Part shown: in pieces, positions 1 through 7,645 of the stretch
Layout of the letters: every line of letters begins with the position of its first letter
Numbering within the stretch: the first letter of the stretch is position 1
Source of the DNA: Actinoplanes sandaracinus
Lineage (GTDB): Bacteria; Actinomycetota; Actinomycetes; Mycobacteriales; Micromonosporaceae
Assembly: GCF_030009775.1 (NCBI RefSeq)
Contig: NZ_JASCTH010000005.1
Location: 269,136 to 333,135, forward strand
Length of the DNA: 64,000 nt
Reading direction: 5' to 3'
Program-made: the position numbers and the translations under genes
The notes under the pieces: generated by a model
What the model was told of the DNA's origin: nothing
The model's database searches: none
Seen by the model: only the letters and a program-made list of their open reading frames with translations

Positions 1-444
1 GTCGTTGCGGACGACCACGACCTCCGACTCGGCCGTGAGCGTGGCGATCGGGGTCGTCTTGCTCAGGTCGACCGGCGCCTTGTTGGTGACCACACCGCCG
101 ACCATGACCAGACCGGTCACCATGAGCTGGTGCGGGTCCTTCTGGTGGCTGGTCACCAGCTCGGCCAGGCCGATGGTGCCGGCGGCGCCGGTGACGTTGC
201 GGACCTCGGCCGACTGGCTCTTGAGGAGACCGGCGTCCTGCAGGGACTTCTGCATCGAGCGTGCGGTGGTGTCCCACCCGCCGCCGGCTCCGGCGGGCGC
301 CATGATCTGGAGGGTCTTGCTCGGGTAGTCGGCGGGCGCGGCGCCCGAGGCGGCCGGCGACTCGCCGACGGACTGGTCGGCGCACCCGGCAGCCAGCAAC
401 AGCACGGCGGCGGGCAGGGCGGCCGCGAGGCGCAATCTCAACAT
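1..444 (-). CDS. TctC-like tricarboxylate-binding lipoprotein, 5' part only
   Basis: This is the first 148 codons of a gene that runs off the left edge. The start is ATG at 444, with AGGAG about 11 bases upstream. The N-terminus is a lipoprotein signal: a short basic start, a hydrophobic stretch and the lipobox LLAAGC at about residues 16-21, followed by a Ser/Ala/Pro linker. The mature part begins YPSKTLQIMAPAGAGGGWD and continues with VRNVTGAAGTIGLAEL. That pattern is typical of TctC, the extracytoplasmic solute receptor of tripartite tricarboxylate transporters. Its membrane partners TctA and TctB would be expected to the left, outside the window. It shares the minus strand with the LuxR-type gene but is separated from it by about 120 bases. 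The family call is from motif recognition; the ligand cannot be inferred. Confidence 0.8.
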   Translation of the reverse strand, partial: MLRLRLAAALPAAVLLLAAGCADQSVGESPAASGAAPADYPSKTLQIMAPAGAGGGWDTTARSMQKSLQDAGLLKSQSAEVRNVTGAAGTIGLAELVTSHQKDPHQLMVTGLVMVGGVVTNKAPVDLSKTTPIATLTAESEVVVVRND

Positions 445-565
445 GGAACTCGTGCTCCTGTCACAGGGGGAAGACGAACGTGTTACGCACCCTGCAACAC
501 CCAGTGACCCGGGTCACTATTGTGAAGCCTGCGAGCATATTGGTCTTTCTGGTCGCGCCGGCTCG

Positions 566-3076
566 TCAGTCTGCGCGGTCCGGCCCGCCCTTCAAGGTCT
601 CGGTGAGCTGGGCCCGGCTGCTGACGCCGAGTTTGCGGTAACAGTGCTGCAGGTGGTTGTCCACGGTGCGCACCGACAGTCGCAGCATCTCGGCGATCTT
701 CTCGCTGCTCAGGCCGCGTGCCACGAGGGCGGCGACCTCCTGTTCGCGGACGGTCAGCGGCACCAGGGGGGAGGCCGCCGGCCAGGCCATCGGGACGGTG
801 ATGCCGGTTTCGCTGATCAGGCTGGTCAGGCGGCGGGCGGAGGAATTGGCGGTCACCTGTTCGCCCGCGGTGCGCAGGTGCGCCTGGGCGTGGGCGCTGG
901 CGGCGGCGGCCAGCAGGCGCAGGCCGCGTTGCTGGTAACCACGGGCACACGCGTCGAGGGCCGCGCCGGAGCGGCGCGCCAGGGCGGTGAGGTATCCGGC
1001 GTGGACCTGGGGCAGGTCGTAGTCGCAGTCGTCGGCGAGCCGGGTGAGACGCTGGGCCACGTCGAGATCGGGAACGGCCTGCCCGGCGACCAGGAGAGCC
1101 TCGGCGACGGTGGCTCGCCGGCCCAGGCTCTCGGCCCGGGCGGCGACGCGCAGGGCCTGCTCCCCGGCGGGATGGATCCGGCCGCGGATCAGCAGGATCT
1201 GCGCGGTGGTCAGGCCGGCCATCTCGTCGATGTCGGGCGAGCCGAGGGCCTGGGCGGCGGCGCGCACCTCGTCGAGAGCGCCGGCCGGTTCGGCGCCGCT
1301 GTGCCAGGCCTGGCACAGCGCCAGGCCGGTGAGGGCCCTGGCCTGGGTCCAGCCGGCCTCCCGGCCGTGCAGGGCGGCCAGGGCGTGACGGAAGCTCCGG
1401 CCCGCGTCGTCGAGGGCGCCACCGCGCAGCTGGGCGGCGCCGGCGAGGGCGAGCCCCGCGGCCAGGGCCGGGCCGTGCCGCAGACGGCGTCCTTCGGCGG
1501 CCAGCCGCCGGGCGACGTCGAGGGCCTCGGGGATGCGGCTGACGGTGAGCAGCGCGCGGCCGAACAGCAGCAGGACGGCCAGCCGCAGGTCGGGGACGAA
1601 CTGGCCGAGGAACGTGTCGCCGATCTCGGTCACGGCGTGCAGGGCCGCCTGGGCCTGGCCACCGGCGAGCAGGGCGTACAGGTGGGCGAGGAAGACACGC
1701 TGGCCGTCGCGCTTGGCCAGGGGCGTGTTCTCCGAACGTTTCCGCAGCGTCGGCAGAAGCGACGAGACGTTCTCCGCGCACGCCGCGACGAGCAGTCCCG
1801 CGGGATCGAGCCGGTGCGGACGGCCCGGGCAGCCGGGTGGCATCACGACACGCTGGGCGGTGCGCACGTCGGCCAGCCAGAGGATGAGCACGTCGAGGCG
1901 CTCGGCGGCGAGCCGGCCACGGGATTCCGCGCCGGCGCTCGCGGCGGAGAGTCCGAGCATGCGCTCCGCCGAGCGTGGGCAGGCCTGCCGGATCAGGGTG
2001 TCGGCCAGCAGCGGCGAGCTCGCCGGGTCTGTGGCGTGGGGGTGCAGGAGTTGCTGGGCCCAGCGCGGGGCGTGGTGTTCCAGGGCGGCGCCGGCCGCGG
2101 TGATCGCGTGGTCCAGGTCGACGGGCCGGCCGGCGGTCATCCGCAGTTTCGCCGTGTCCAGCGGATCCAGCAGCCCGGTCCGGTCGACCGGCTCGCGCAG
2201 GGCCCGCAGACAGGCGTCGGCGAGCCGGCGGCGCTGGGTTCCGGTGCCGCCGGCCTGGACGGCCGGCGCCAGCCAGCCGGCCGCCGGGGAGAGGACGGCC
2301 CGGTCGTCGGTGGACACGGTGAGCAGGCCACGTTGTTCCAGGCGTTCCAGGCTGTCGTGCAGACTCAGCGCCTCGGCGAGCGGCAGCGGGATCCCGTCGA
2401 TGATCGCGAGCAACTGCAGCAGGTCCCGCTCCCCGGGCGACAGCGGCGCCAGCGAGGCGGCGGCGGCCTGGCCGAACCAGATGGAGAACCGCACGGCCCC
2501 GTCCAGCCGCCACACGCCGTGGACGGTCCTGAGCTGGTCCTGCGCGAGCATCGTGTCGATGACCTCGCGGACCAGCAGCGGCAGCCCGGCGGTGGCGTCG
2601 CCGATCTCGGCGAGCGACAGGTCGTCGATCGGGCCGCCGAGCCGGCTCGTGCAGTAGGTGCGAATCTCCGCCTCGGTGAGGGCGGGGACCGGCGTGACGG
2701 CGAGGTTGAGCCCGCGTGCCCGCAGGGCGAGGTCGGGATAGAGCAGCGGCCGGGTGGTGGCGATCAGGTTCCGCTCGCCGGTGGTGGCGGCGTCGGCGAG
2801 GAGACCGAGCGCCCGGTCGTCCAGCCGGTCGATGTCGTCGATCAGCAGGACGTCGGCGACCGGGGCGGCGTGGGTGATGGCCGCTTCGGTGACGGCGGCG
2901 GCGTGCAGGAGCCGGCCGCGCTGCCGCAGATCCTCCGACAGGGCCCGCAACAGATAGGTCTTGCCGCAGCCGTAGGGCCCGACCAGCAGCACGCCGGGCT
3001 CTCGCGGTGCTCGCAGCGCGTCCAGCACCCGGTCCCGGACGGGGTGTCGCTCCAGGTAGGGCCATGCGGATGGCAT
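566..3076 (-). CDS. LAL-type ATPase/LuxR transcriptional regulator
   Basis: An 836-residue protein with the layout of large ATP-binding LuxR regulators. The P-loop GPYGCGKT is at residues 33-40 and a Walker B stretch (VLLIDDID) at about 76-83. A long helical middle follows, and a C-terminal LuxR helix-turn-helix lies at about 775-830 (PLTVREQEVAALVARG, then RTVDNHLQHCYRKLGV). The usual ATPase and TPR-like regions would sense a ligand or partner, with the HTH binding DNA. The ATG at 3076 is the natural start. The gene is divergent from the Q-rich/protease operon, and the intervening 437 bases carry at least six ATGAGTA-type sites, so it probably controls that operon and perhaps itself. The target is inferred from position only. 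Confidence 0.88.
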   Translation of the reverse strand: MPSAWPYLERHPVRDRVLDALRAPREPGVLLVGPYGCGKTYLLRALSEDLRQRGRLLHAAAVTEAAITHAAPVADVLLIDDIDRLDDRALGLLADAATTGERNLIATTRPLLYPDLALRARGLNLAVTPVPALTEAEIRTYCTSRLGGPIDDLSLAEIGDATAGLPLLVREVIDTMLAQDQLRTVHGVWRLDGAVRFSIWFGQAAAASLAPLSPGERDLLQLLAIIDGIPLPLAEALSLHDSLERLEQRGLLTVSTDDRAVLSPAAGWLAPAVQAGGTGTQRRRLADACLRALREPVDRTGLLDPLDTAKLRMTAGRPVDLDHAITAAGAALEHHAPRWAQQLLHPHATDPASSPLLADTLIRQACPRSAERMLGLSAASAGAESRGRLAAERLDVLILWLADVRTAQRVVMPPGCPGRPHRLDPAGLLVAACAENVSSLLPTLRKRSENTPLAKRDGQRVFLAHLYALLAGGQAQAALHAVTEIGDTFLGQFVPDLRLAVLLLFGRALLTVSRIPEALDVARRLAAEGRRLRHGPALAAGLALAGAAQLRGGALDDAGRSFRHALAALHGREAGWTQARALTGLALCQAWHSGAEPAGALDEVRAAAQALGSPDIDEMAGLTTAQILLIRGRIHPAGEQALRVAARAESLGRRATVAEALLVAGQAVPDLDVAQRLTRLADDCDYDLPQVHAGYLTALARRSGAALDACARGYQQRGLRLLAAAASAHAQAHLRTAGEQVTANSSARRLTSLISETGITVPMAWPAASPLVPLTVREQEVAALVARGLSSEKIAEMLRLSVRTVDNHLQHCYRKLGVSSRAQLTETLKGGPDRAD

Positions 3077-3513
3077 TCCGGGCTCCCCCTACCGTCGATC
3101 GACCGTGAGTAATGTCTCCACGACTGTCGGTAGGGGTGAGTATCGTCCACCCGGTCGGAACTGTCGCGTGAATGAGTAGCCGGTACTCATGCCGCCCGGG
3201 CGGCAGCCGCGCCCGCGGTGATACGCCGCCGGCGCTGGAAACGCTCTCTGGCGCAGCGGTCGCGGGCGCCGCCCGGCACAGGCGGCCGGGCCCGGCCGCT
3301 CCAGGTGGGGAGCGTCCGGATGAGTAGCCGGCGGCCCTCCACATCGGGCGGATCCGGGTAGCGCCGGCGCGATCGTGAACGGCGGATGAGTAACGCCTAC
3401 CCGGCCGGCGCCGCCGCGCGAATGAGTACCCGGTGCTCACGACAACGGGCGCGCTCCGGTCGAAGGATGAAGGCGCGATCACCGCAGACAGACAGATGGG
3501 AAAGGAGAGCGGC
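3077..3513. promoter_or_regulatory. Divergent promoter region with repeated ATGAGTA palindromes
   Basis: This 437-base gap between the LAL regulator and the Q-rich protein gene holds no convincing gene. It has repeated copies of (A/G)TGAGTA, all in the same orientation, at 3105, 3136, 3172, 3320, 3386 and 3422. Two are full near-palindromes: ATGAGTAGCCGGTACTCAT at 3172-3190 and ATGAGTACCCGGTGCTCAC at 3422-3440. A separate inverted repeat (CCCCTACCG at about 3085-3094 against CGGTAGGGG at about 3129-3137) encloses the first site. The clustering suggests cooperative binding, most simply by the adjacent LuxR-type protein. The binder is inferred. Confidence 0.7.
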
Positions 3514-4272
3514 ATGACCACCACCACTGCCGCACCCGGAGCGGTCACCTCGCTGCTCGGCCAGCAGGGTCAGGGCGGATCCACCCCGGCCGGCCAGGTC
3601 GACGCCCAGGGGATCTTCGACAGCATTCTGAAGAACCTGCCCGACATCATCCGCGTGGTGCAGGGCGTGGCGGCCGGGCAGTCCGCCGGCCCGCAGGGCT
3701 TCCAACAGCAGCAGGTCGACCCGCAGGGGCTGTTCGACAGCATCCTCAAGCAGCTGCCGACCATCATCCGCGTGGTGCAGGGTGTCGTGGCCGGCCAGTC
3801 GGCCGGCCCGCAGGGCTACCAGCCGCAGGGCTACCAGCCCTACCAGCAGCAGGGCTACCAGCCGCAGGGGTACCAGCAGGGCTACCAGCCGCAGGACGCG
3901 CAACAGCAACAGCTCGACCCGCAGTTCCTGCAGTTCATCCTTCCGGCTCTGCCGGCGCTCATCGGCGCCGTCACCCAGCTGGTCCGGCCCCAGCAGGCCG
4001 GCCCCCAGCAGCAGATGTTCGGTCCGCAGATGTTCGGCCAGCAGGGCCAGCAGGGCCAGCAGCTCGACCCGCAGGGACTGTTCGACAGCATCCTCAAGCA
4101 GCTGCCGACCATCATCCGCGTGGTGCAGGGCGTCGTGACCGGCCAGTCCGCGGGCCCGCAGGGCTTCCCGTCCACCCCGCAGTCGCAGTTCCCCACGAAC
4201 CCCTTCCCGTGGAGTTCCGGCTGGACCGGCTGGCCGTTCCAGCCGCGTCCCACCATGCAGATGACCAACTAG
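3514..4272 (+). CDS. Q/G/Y-rich protein with four amphipathic repeats (unknown function)
   Basis: 252 residues. The start is ATG 3514, with GGAAAGGAG eight bases upstream; the longer open frame to 3433 lacks such a site. I do not recognise the family. There are four repeat units of 32-33 residues at 30-62, 69-101, 135-166 and 185-217. Units 1, 2 and 4 are nearly identical (core FDSILKQLPTIIRVVQG, ending AGQSAGPQG). Unit 3 is diverged (FLQFILPALPALIGAV). Each can form a hydrophobic amphipathic helix. The linkers are low-complexity: GYQPQ-type repeats at 102-134 and QMFG/QQG repeats at 167-184. The C-terminus is rich in Pro, Trp and Phe. There is no signal peptide or obvious catalytic motif. 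The Tyr/Gln/Gly linkers resemble prion-like or phase-separating sequences. As the first gene of an operon ending in two proteases, it could be a scaffold, sensor or substrate; that is speculation. Confidence 0.75.
   Translation: MTTTTAAPGAVTSLLGQQGQGGSTPAGQVDAQGIFDSILKNLPDIIRVVQGVAAGQSAGPQGFQQQQVDPQGLFDSILKQLPTIIRVVQGVVAGQSAGPQGYQPQGYQPYQQQGYQPQGYQQGYQPQDAQQQQLDPQFLQFILPALPALIGAVTQLVRPQQAGPQQQMFGPQMFGQQGQQGQQLDPQGLFDSILKQLPTIIRVVQGVVTGQSAGPQGFPSTPQSQFPTNPFPWSSGWTGWPFQPRPTMQMTN
3601..4164 (+). repeat. Four in-gene repeats of about 99 bp
   Basis: Units are at 3601-3699, 3718-3816, 3916-4011 (diverged) and 4066-4164. Units 2 and 4 differ at only a handful of positions, many of them silent, which suggests recent duplication or gene conversion. 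Unit 3 keeps the DPQ...IL..LP pattern but not the DNA identity. The spacers code for Gln/Gly/Tyr-rich linkers. Confidence 0.85.
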
Positions 4273-4309
4273 AGCCCGCCGCGGCAACCAGGGAAGGAAG
4301 TTGATCGCG

Positions 4310-4555
4310 ATGACCGCGACTGCCACGCCCACGGCGCAGCAGCAGCAGACCGCGCAGTTGCTGGTGCTGCTGCGCCAGTACGTCGTGAGCCACGTGCGGC
4401 AGTTCCCGTTCCTGCTGCCGTCGGTGGCGACGCTGCGGGAGGCCGCCGGGCTCTACGGCCGCAACGACCCCCAGGGCGCCTATCAGAAGGGTGTGGAGGC
4501 GTACCAGTTCATCATGCGGACTCGTGCCGCCTTCCCCAGCCTGCCGTTGCCGTAG
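4310..4555 (+). CDS. Small protein of unknown function (protease island)
   Basis: 81 residues starting at ATG 4310, with GGAAGGAAG upstream (4292-4300); a TTG at 4301 sits too close to that site. It begins with a Thr/Ala/Gln-rich stretch (QQQQ at about residues 10-13). A mostly helical part follows, with hydrophobic and aromatic residues (LLVLLRQYVV, FPFLLPSVATL), and it ends near VEAYQFIMRTR. It carries NDPQGAYQ, echoing the DPQG motif that opens the repeats of the preceding protein, so the two may interact or share ancestry. No signal peptide or catalytic motif is seen. It lies 37 bases after the Q-rich gene and 10 bases before the next, so it is probably in the same transcript. Function unknown. 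Confidence 0.6.
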   Translation: MTATATPTAQQQQTAQLLVLLRQYVVSHVRQFPFLLPSVATLREAAGLYGRNDPQGAYQKGVEAYQFIMRTRAAFPSLPLP

Positions 4556-4565
4556 GGGCGCGGCG

Positions 4566-4787
4566 ATGAAGCAGCGCTACATCCTCGGCGGGAGCCCGGC
4601 CCTGGTCCGTGCTCTCGTCGAGGTGCTGACCGCGGACTCCGAGGTCGACCTGATCGCGACCGGAGGACCCGCCGACGCGCCCACCCGCCTCGTGGTCGAC
4701 GCACCGCGGGAGTGGGCCGACCTGATGCGCGCCGCGTTCCGCGGCCACCTCGTCGTCGAGCCCGACGCTCCCCTCGATCTGTGCTGA
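4566..4787 (+). CDS. Small protein resembling the protease N-terminal domain
   Basis: 73 residues starting at ATG 4566. It aligns by eye with the N-terminal region (about residues 26-110) of the subtilisin-like protease encoded 33 bases downstream. Both open with R-(H/R)-Y-(L/I), have an acidic middle, an L(V/L)VD..RE or LLDTPAS stretch, and close with LVVEPDAPLDL here against ILVEEDAPLQL there. In subtilases an N-terminal propeptide often acts as folding chaperone and inhibitor. A stand-alone copy could therefore be a trans-acting inhibitor or chaperone of the protease, analogous to free I9-type inhibitors. The similarity is seen in the sequence; the inhibitor role is inferred. The frame is supported by position and codon usage, although its ribosome-binding site is weak. 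Confidence 0.6.
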   Translation: MKQRYILGGSPALVRALVEVLTADSEVDLIATGGPADAPTRLVVDAPREWADLMRAAFRGHLVVEPDAPLDLC

Positions 4788-4820
4788 GGTTCCACCGTCT
4801 CACCCAGCCGGGAGATAGCC

Positions 4821-6512
4821 ATGCCCCCTTCCGCCCGGCGGCGCCAACCGTCGCCGCCCGACCCGGACAGCTCATCGTTCAACCCCCGCGAAAGGCACTA
4901 CCTGGTCGCCCGCCGCGATCCCGTTCTTCTCCCCGCCGGTGAAACCCCGCTGTCCGGGGACGCTCTGGAGGAGATGCTCAGAAGCGAGGACGGCGTCGTC
5001 GTGGAACGGACGATGGGGCCGCAGAGCCTCGCCGTCCTGCTGGACACTCCGGCCTCGCTGCAGCAGGTGATCCTCGCCCGCATGTCGGACGAGAAGGCCG
5101 CCGAGCTCGCCGCGAACCGGCAGATCCTCGTCGAGGAGGACGCGCCGCTGCAACTGTCCCCGGTGGCTCCTCCGGTCGAGGACATCAACCCGGCGGCTCT
5201 CAACCCCTTCGGCGCCGGCACGACTTGGCGGATCCGGGTCACCGGCCCCGACGACGCGCCCGTCGCCAACGCCGCGGTGTTCCTGTACGGCAGCGGCGTC
5301 CCGGCGCAGGGACGCACCGACGACGACGGCAACACCGAGGTGACCCTCTTCAACGATTCCCCGGACACCTTGCGGGCCCTGTACGTCAACCCCCAGTCGA
5401 GGTTCTGGAGCCTGTGGCTCGACCGGCCCCGGCTGATCAGCGGGGACGTCAACCAGGTCAAGCTGGTGCCGCTGGCCTCGATGATCCCGAACCTGTCCGA
5501 CAACCAGATCTTCGGCTGGGGTCAGCGCATCATGCGCCTGGACCGGCTGGATCCGTCGACGACCGCCGCGAACATCAAGGTCGCGGTGATCGACTCCGGC
5601 GCCGCGACCTCGCACCGCGACCTCGGCCACATCAGGCGGGGCCAGGACCTGACCGTCCTCCCACCGGACGACGCGACGTGGGCCAACGACACGTTGGGGC
5701 ACGGCTCGCACTGTTCCGGGATCATCGCGGCCCGCGACGCCAAGAGCGGCATCCGCGGCTTCGCGCCCCAGGCCCAGATCCACGAGCTGCGGATCTTCCC
5801 CGGTGGACGGTTCAGCAGTCTTCTCGACGCCCTGGACTACTGCATCGAGCAGCAGATCGACGTGGTGAACATGAGCCTGGGCACGCAGACCGCCTCGGAG
5901 TTGGTCGCCCAGAAGATCAGGCAGGCCAAGCAGTTCGGCGTGGCCTGCATCGCGGCCGCCGGCAACTCCGCGGGCCCGGTCCAGTTCCCCGGATCCATTC
6001 GCGACGACGTCCTCACGGTCAGCGCGGTCGGCCGGGTCGGCGAGTTCCCGCCCAACAGTTTCCACGCCCAGCAGAACGCCGGTCCCGTCGACAACGGGTA
6101 CTTCTTCGCCAAGTTCAGCTGCTTCGGTCCCGAGGTGGACGTGTGCGCGCCCGGCGTGGCCGTGCTGTCCTCGGTGCCGGCCGACGGTTACGCGGCCTGG
6201 GACGGCACCTCCATGGCCGCCCCGCACGTCGCCGGGCTCGCCGCCCTGACGCTGGCCAACCATCCCGACTTCACCGACGGGTTCAAGGGCCACGACGCCG
6301 CCCGCGTCGACCGGCTGTTCCAGATCATCAAGCAGAGCGCCACCCAGCTCAACCTGGGCGGGCCGGAACGCACCGGCGCCGGCGTGCCCGACGTCCTGCG
6401 CGCCCTGGGGACCGCGGCCGCCGCACCGGCCACCGGCGGCGCGGGCGCCGACATCATCACCGCCCAGTTGGAGGAGCTGCGCCGCGCCTACGCGGACGCC
6501 GGGTTGCTCTAG
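4821..6512 (+). CDS. Subtilisin-like serine protease (S8) with prodomain and beta-sandwich insert
   Basis: 563 residues from ATG 4821, with GGGAGA upstream. The N-terminus (about 1-25) is polar and has no signal peptide. A prodomain-like segment follows at about 26-110. Next comes a probable beta-sandwich domain of carboxypeptidase-regulatory or transthyretin type at about 133-215 (WRIRVTGPDDAPVANAAVFL, then GRTDDDGNTEVTL). The S8 catalytic domain has Asp258 (AVIDSG), His294 (GHGSHCSG), oxyanion Asn382 (AAGNSAG) and Ser464 (DGTSMAAPHVAG). A short C-terminal helix ends the protein. All catalytic residues are present, so it should be active. The absence of a secretion signal suggests a cytoplasmic protease or non-classical release. 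It is followed 11 bases later by a second protease gene. Confidence 0.9.
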   Translation: MPPSARRRQPSPPDPDSSSFNPRERHYLVARRDPVLLPAGETPLSGDALEEMLRSEDGVVVERTMGPQSLAVLLDTPASLQQVILARMSDEKAAELAANRQILVEEDAPLQLSPVAPPVEDINPAALNPFGAGTTWRIRVTGPDDAPVANAAVFLYGSGVPAQGRTDDDGNTEVTLFNDSPDTLRALYVNPQSRFWSLWLDRPRLISGDVNQVKLVPLASMIPNLSDNQIFGWGQRIMRLDRLDPSTTAANIKVAVIDSGAATSHRDLGHIRRGQDLTVLPPDDATWANDTLGHGSHCSGIIAARDAKSGIRGFAPQAQIHELRIFPGGRFSSLLDALDYCIEQQIDVVNMSLGTQTASELVAQKIRQAKQFGVACIAAAGNSAGPVQFPGSIRDDVLTVSAVGRVGEFPPNSFHAQQNAGPVDNGYFFAKFSCFGPEVDVCAPGVAVLSSVPADGYAAWDGTSMAAPHVAGLAALTLANHPDFTDGFKGHDAARVDRLFQIIKQSATQLNLGGPERTGAGVPDVLRALGTAAAAPATGGAGADIITAQLEELRRAYADAGLL

Positions 6513-6523
6513 CCGGCTACCGG

Positions 6524-7612
6524 ATGCCCGGTGGCGCCGCGGGACCAGCCGGCTCCCTGGCCCGCGGCGCCACCACATCGGTCACCGTCGCCGGCGCCGT
6601 GCCCGCCGGGGCCAGCATGCCGGGAGAGGACGTGTATCCGAACGGACGTCGCATCGTCGCGCCGGCCGCCATCGTGTCCCCGGGCGAGCAGAAGGACCTC
6701 GCCCGGGCATGGGCCGGCGCGGTCCGGGGAGAGATCTGGCGCAGGGAACCCCTGCACCGCAAAATCGAATACGCGAGGCGGGCCGGACTCGGCCTGCCGC
6801 CGGACCCCGACGCCGTCACCACCGACCTGGCCCTGGAAGGCATCGCCGGCAGTCCGCACCTGTTGCCCGGGAACTGGTTGCGGCGAGGCGCGGACATCAG
6901 CGACACGGTCGCGCTCCTGGAGACCCCGGCCGGGGACGCCACCGGTTTCCTCGTCTCCGACTGGTTGCTGATGACCAACGCGCACGTGCTGCCGAGCGCC
7001 GAGGTCGCCGCCCGGTCCACGGCCCGGTTCCGCCACCAGGAGAACGCGGCCGGGCGGATCGGCCGGAGCCGCCAGCACACCCTGGACCCGGACCGGTTCT
7101 TCCTCGCCGAACCCGGCCTGGACTACGCCGTCGTCGCGGTCGCCGCCCACGGCCGCACCGGGCGCGGCCCGGGACGCACCTACGGTTTCGTTCCGTTGAT
7201 CGGCGCCACCGGCAAGATCCTGCTCGGGCAGCCGGTCAACGTCGTCCAGCACGCCGGCGGCCGATCCCGGGAGATCGCGGTTCGCGACAACCGGCTGCTC
7301 GAACTGACCGGCGCCCATCTGGTCTACGCCGCCGGCGCCGCGGCCGGCTCGTCCGGCGCCCCGATCTTCAACGACCGGTGGGAGCTGGTCGCCCTGCACC
7401 GCCGCCTCGTCGAGACGCGTGACGCCCAGGGGCGGCTCGTCGATATCGACGAGCACCCGGTGATCGGCGAACCGGAGTCGCCGCACCGGCGCTGGACCGC
7501 CGGTCAGGGCGTCCGGGTCTCCGCGATCGTCACCGACCTCGGGTCCCGCGGTCTCACCGCGGCGCGGCAGATCCTGCTCACCGGACTCCTGACCCCCGGC
7601 GGGTCGCGCTGA
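6524..7612 (+). CDS. Trypsin-like (S1/V8-type) serine protease
   Basis: 362 residues. ATG 6524 is the first start after the subtilase stop and lies 11 bases behind it; its ribosome-binding site is weak. The chymotrypsin-fold triad is readable: His154 in MTNAHVL, Asp200 in GLDYAVVAV and Ser277 in AGSSGAPIFN, with strands between. The N-terminal 110 residues are not a signal peptide. They contain a charged helical segment (EIWRREPLHRKIEYARR) that may be a recognition or activation module. Similar trypsin-like peptidases without signals occur in bacterial regulatory or conflict gene sets. Here its pairing with an S8 protease suggests a two-protease cascade. The catalytic type is clear; the cascade is inference. 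Confidence 0.85.
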   Translation: MPGGAAGPAGSLARGATTSVTVAGAVPAGASMPGEDVYPNGRRIVAPAAIVSPGEQKDLARAWAGAVRGEIWRREPLHRKIEYARRAGLGLPPDPDAVTTDLALEGIAGSPHLLPGNWLRRGADISDTVALLETPAGDATGFLVSDWLLMTNAHVLPSAEVAARSTARFRHQENAAGRIGRSRQHTLDPDRFFLAEPGLDYAVVAVAAHGRTGRGPGRTYGFVPLIGATGKILLGQPVNVVQHAGGRSREIAVRDNRLLELTGAHLVYAAGAAAGSSGAPIFNDRWELVALHRRLVETRDAQGRLVDIDEHPVIGEPESPHRRWTAGQGVRVSAIVTDLGSRGLTAARQILLTGLLTPGGSR

Positions 7613-7645
7613 CCGCACCGGGGGCCGGATCGACGCCGAGCGTGC

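Noticed and set aside
443..3112. Long plus-strand open frame (about 890 codons) over the LAL regulator
   Set aside because: Antisense shadow of high-GC coding DNA; low-complexity Gly/Gln/Arg composition, no domain, while the minus strand has Walker and HTH motifs.
3601..4164. CRISPR array
   Set aside because: Repeats are about 99 bp, in frame, and spacers are coding linkers; no cas genes.
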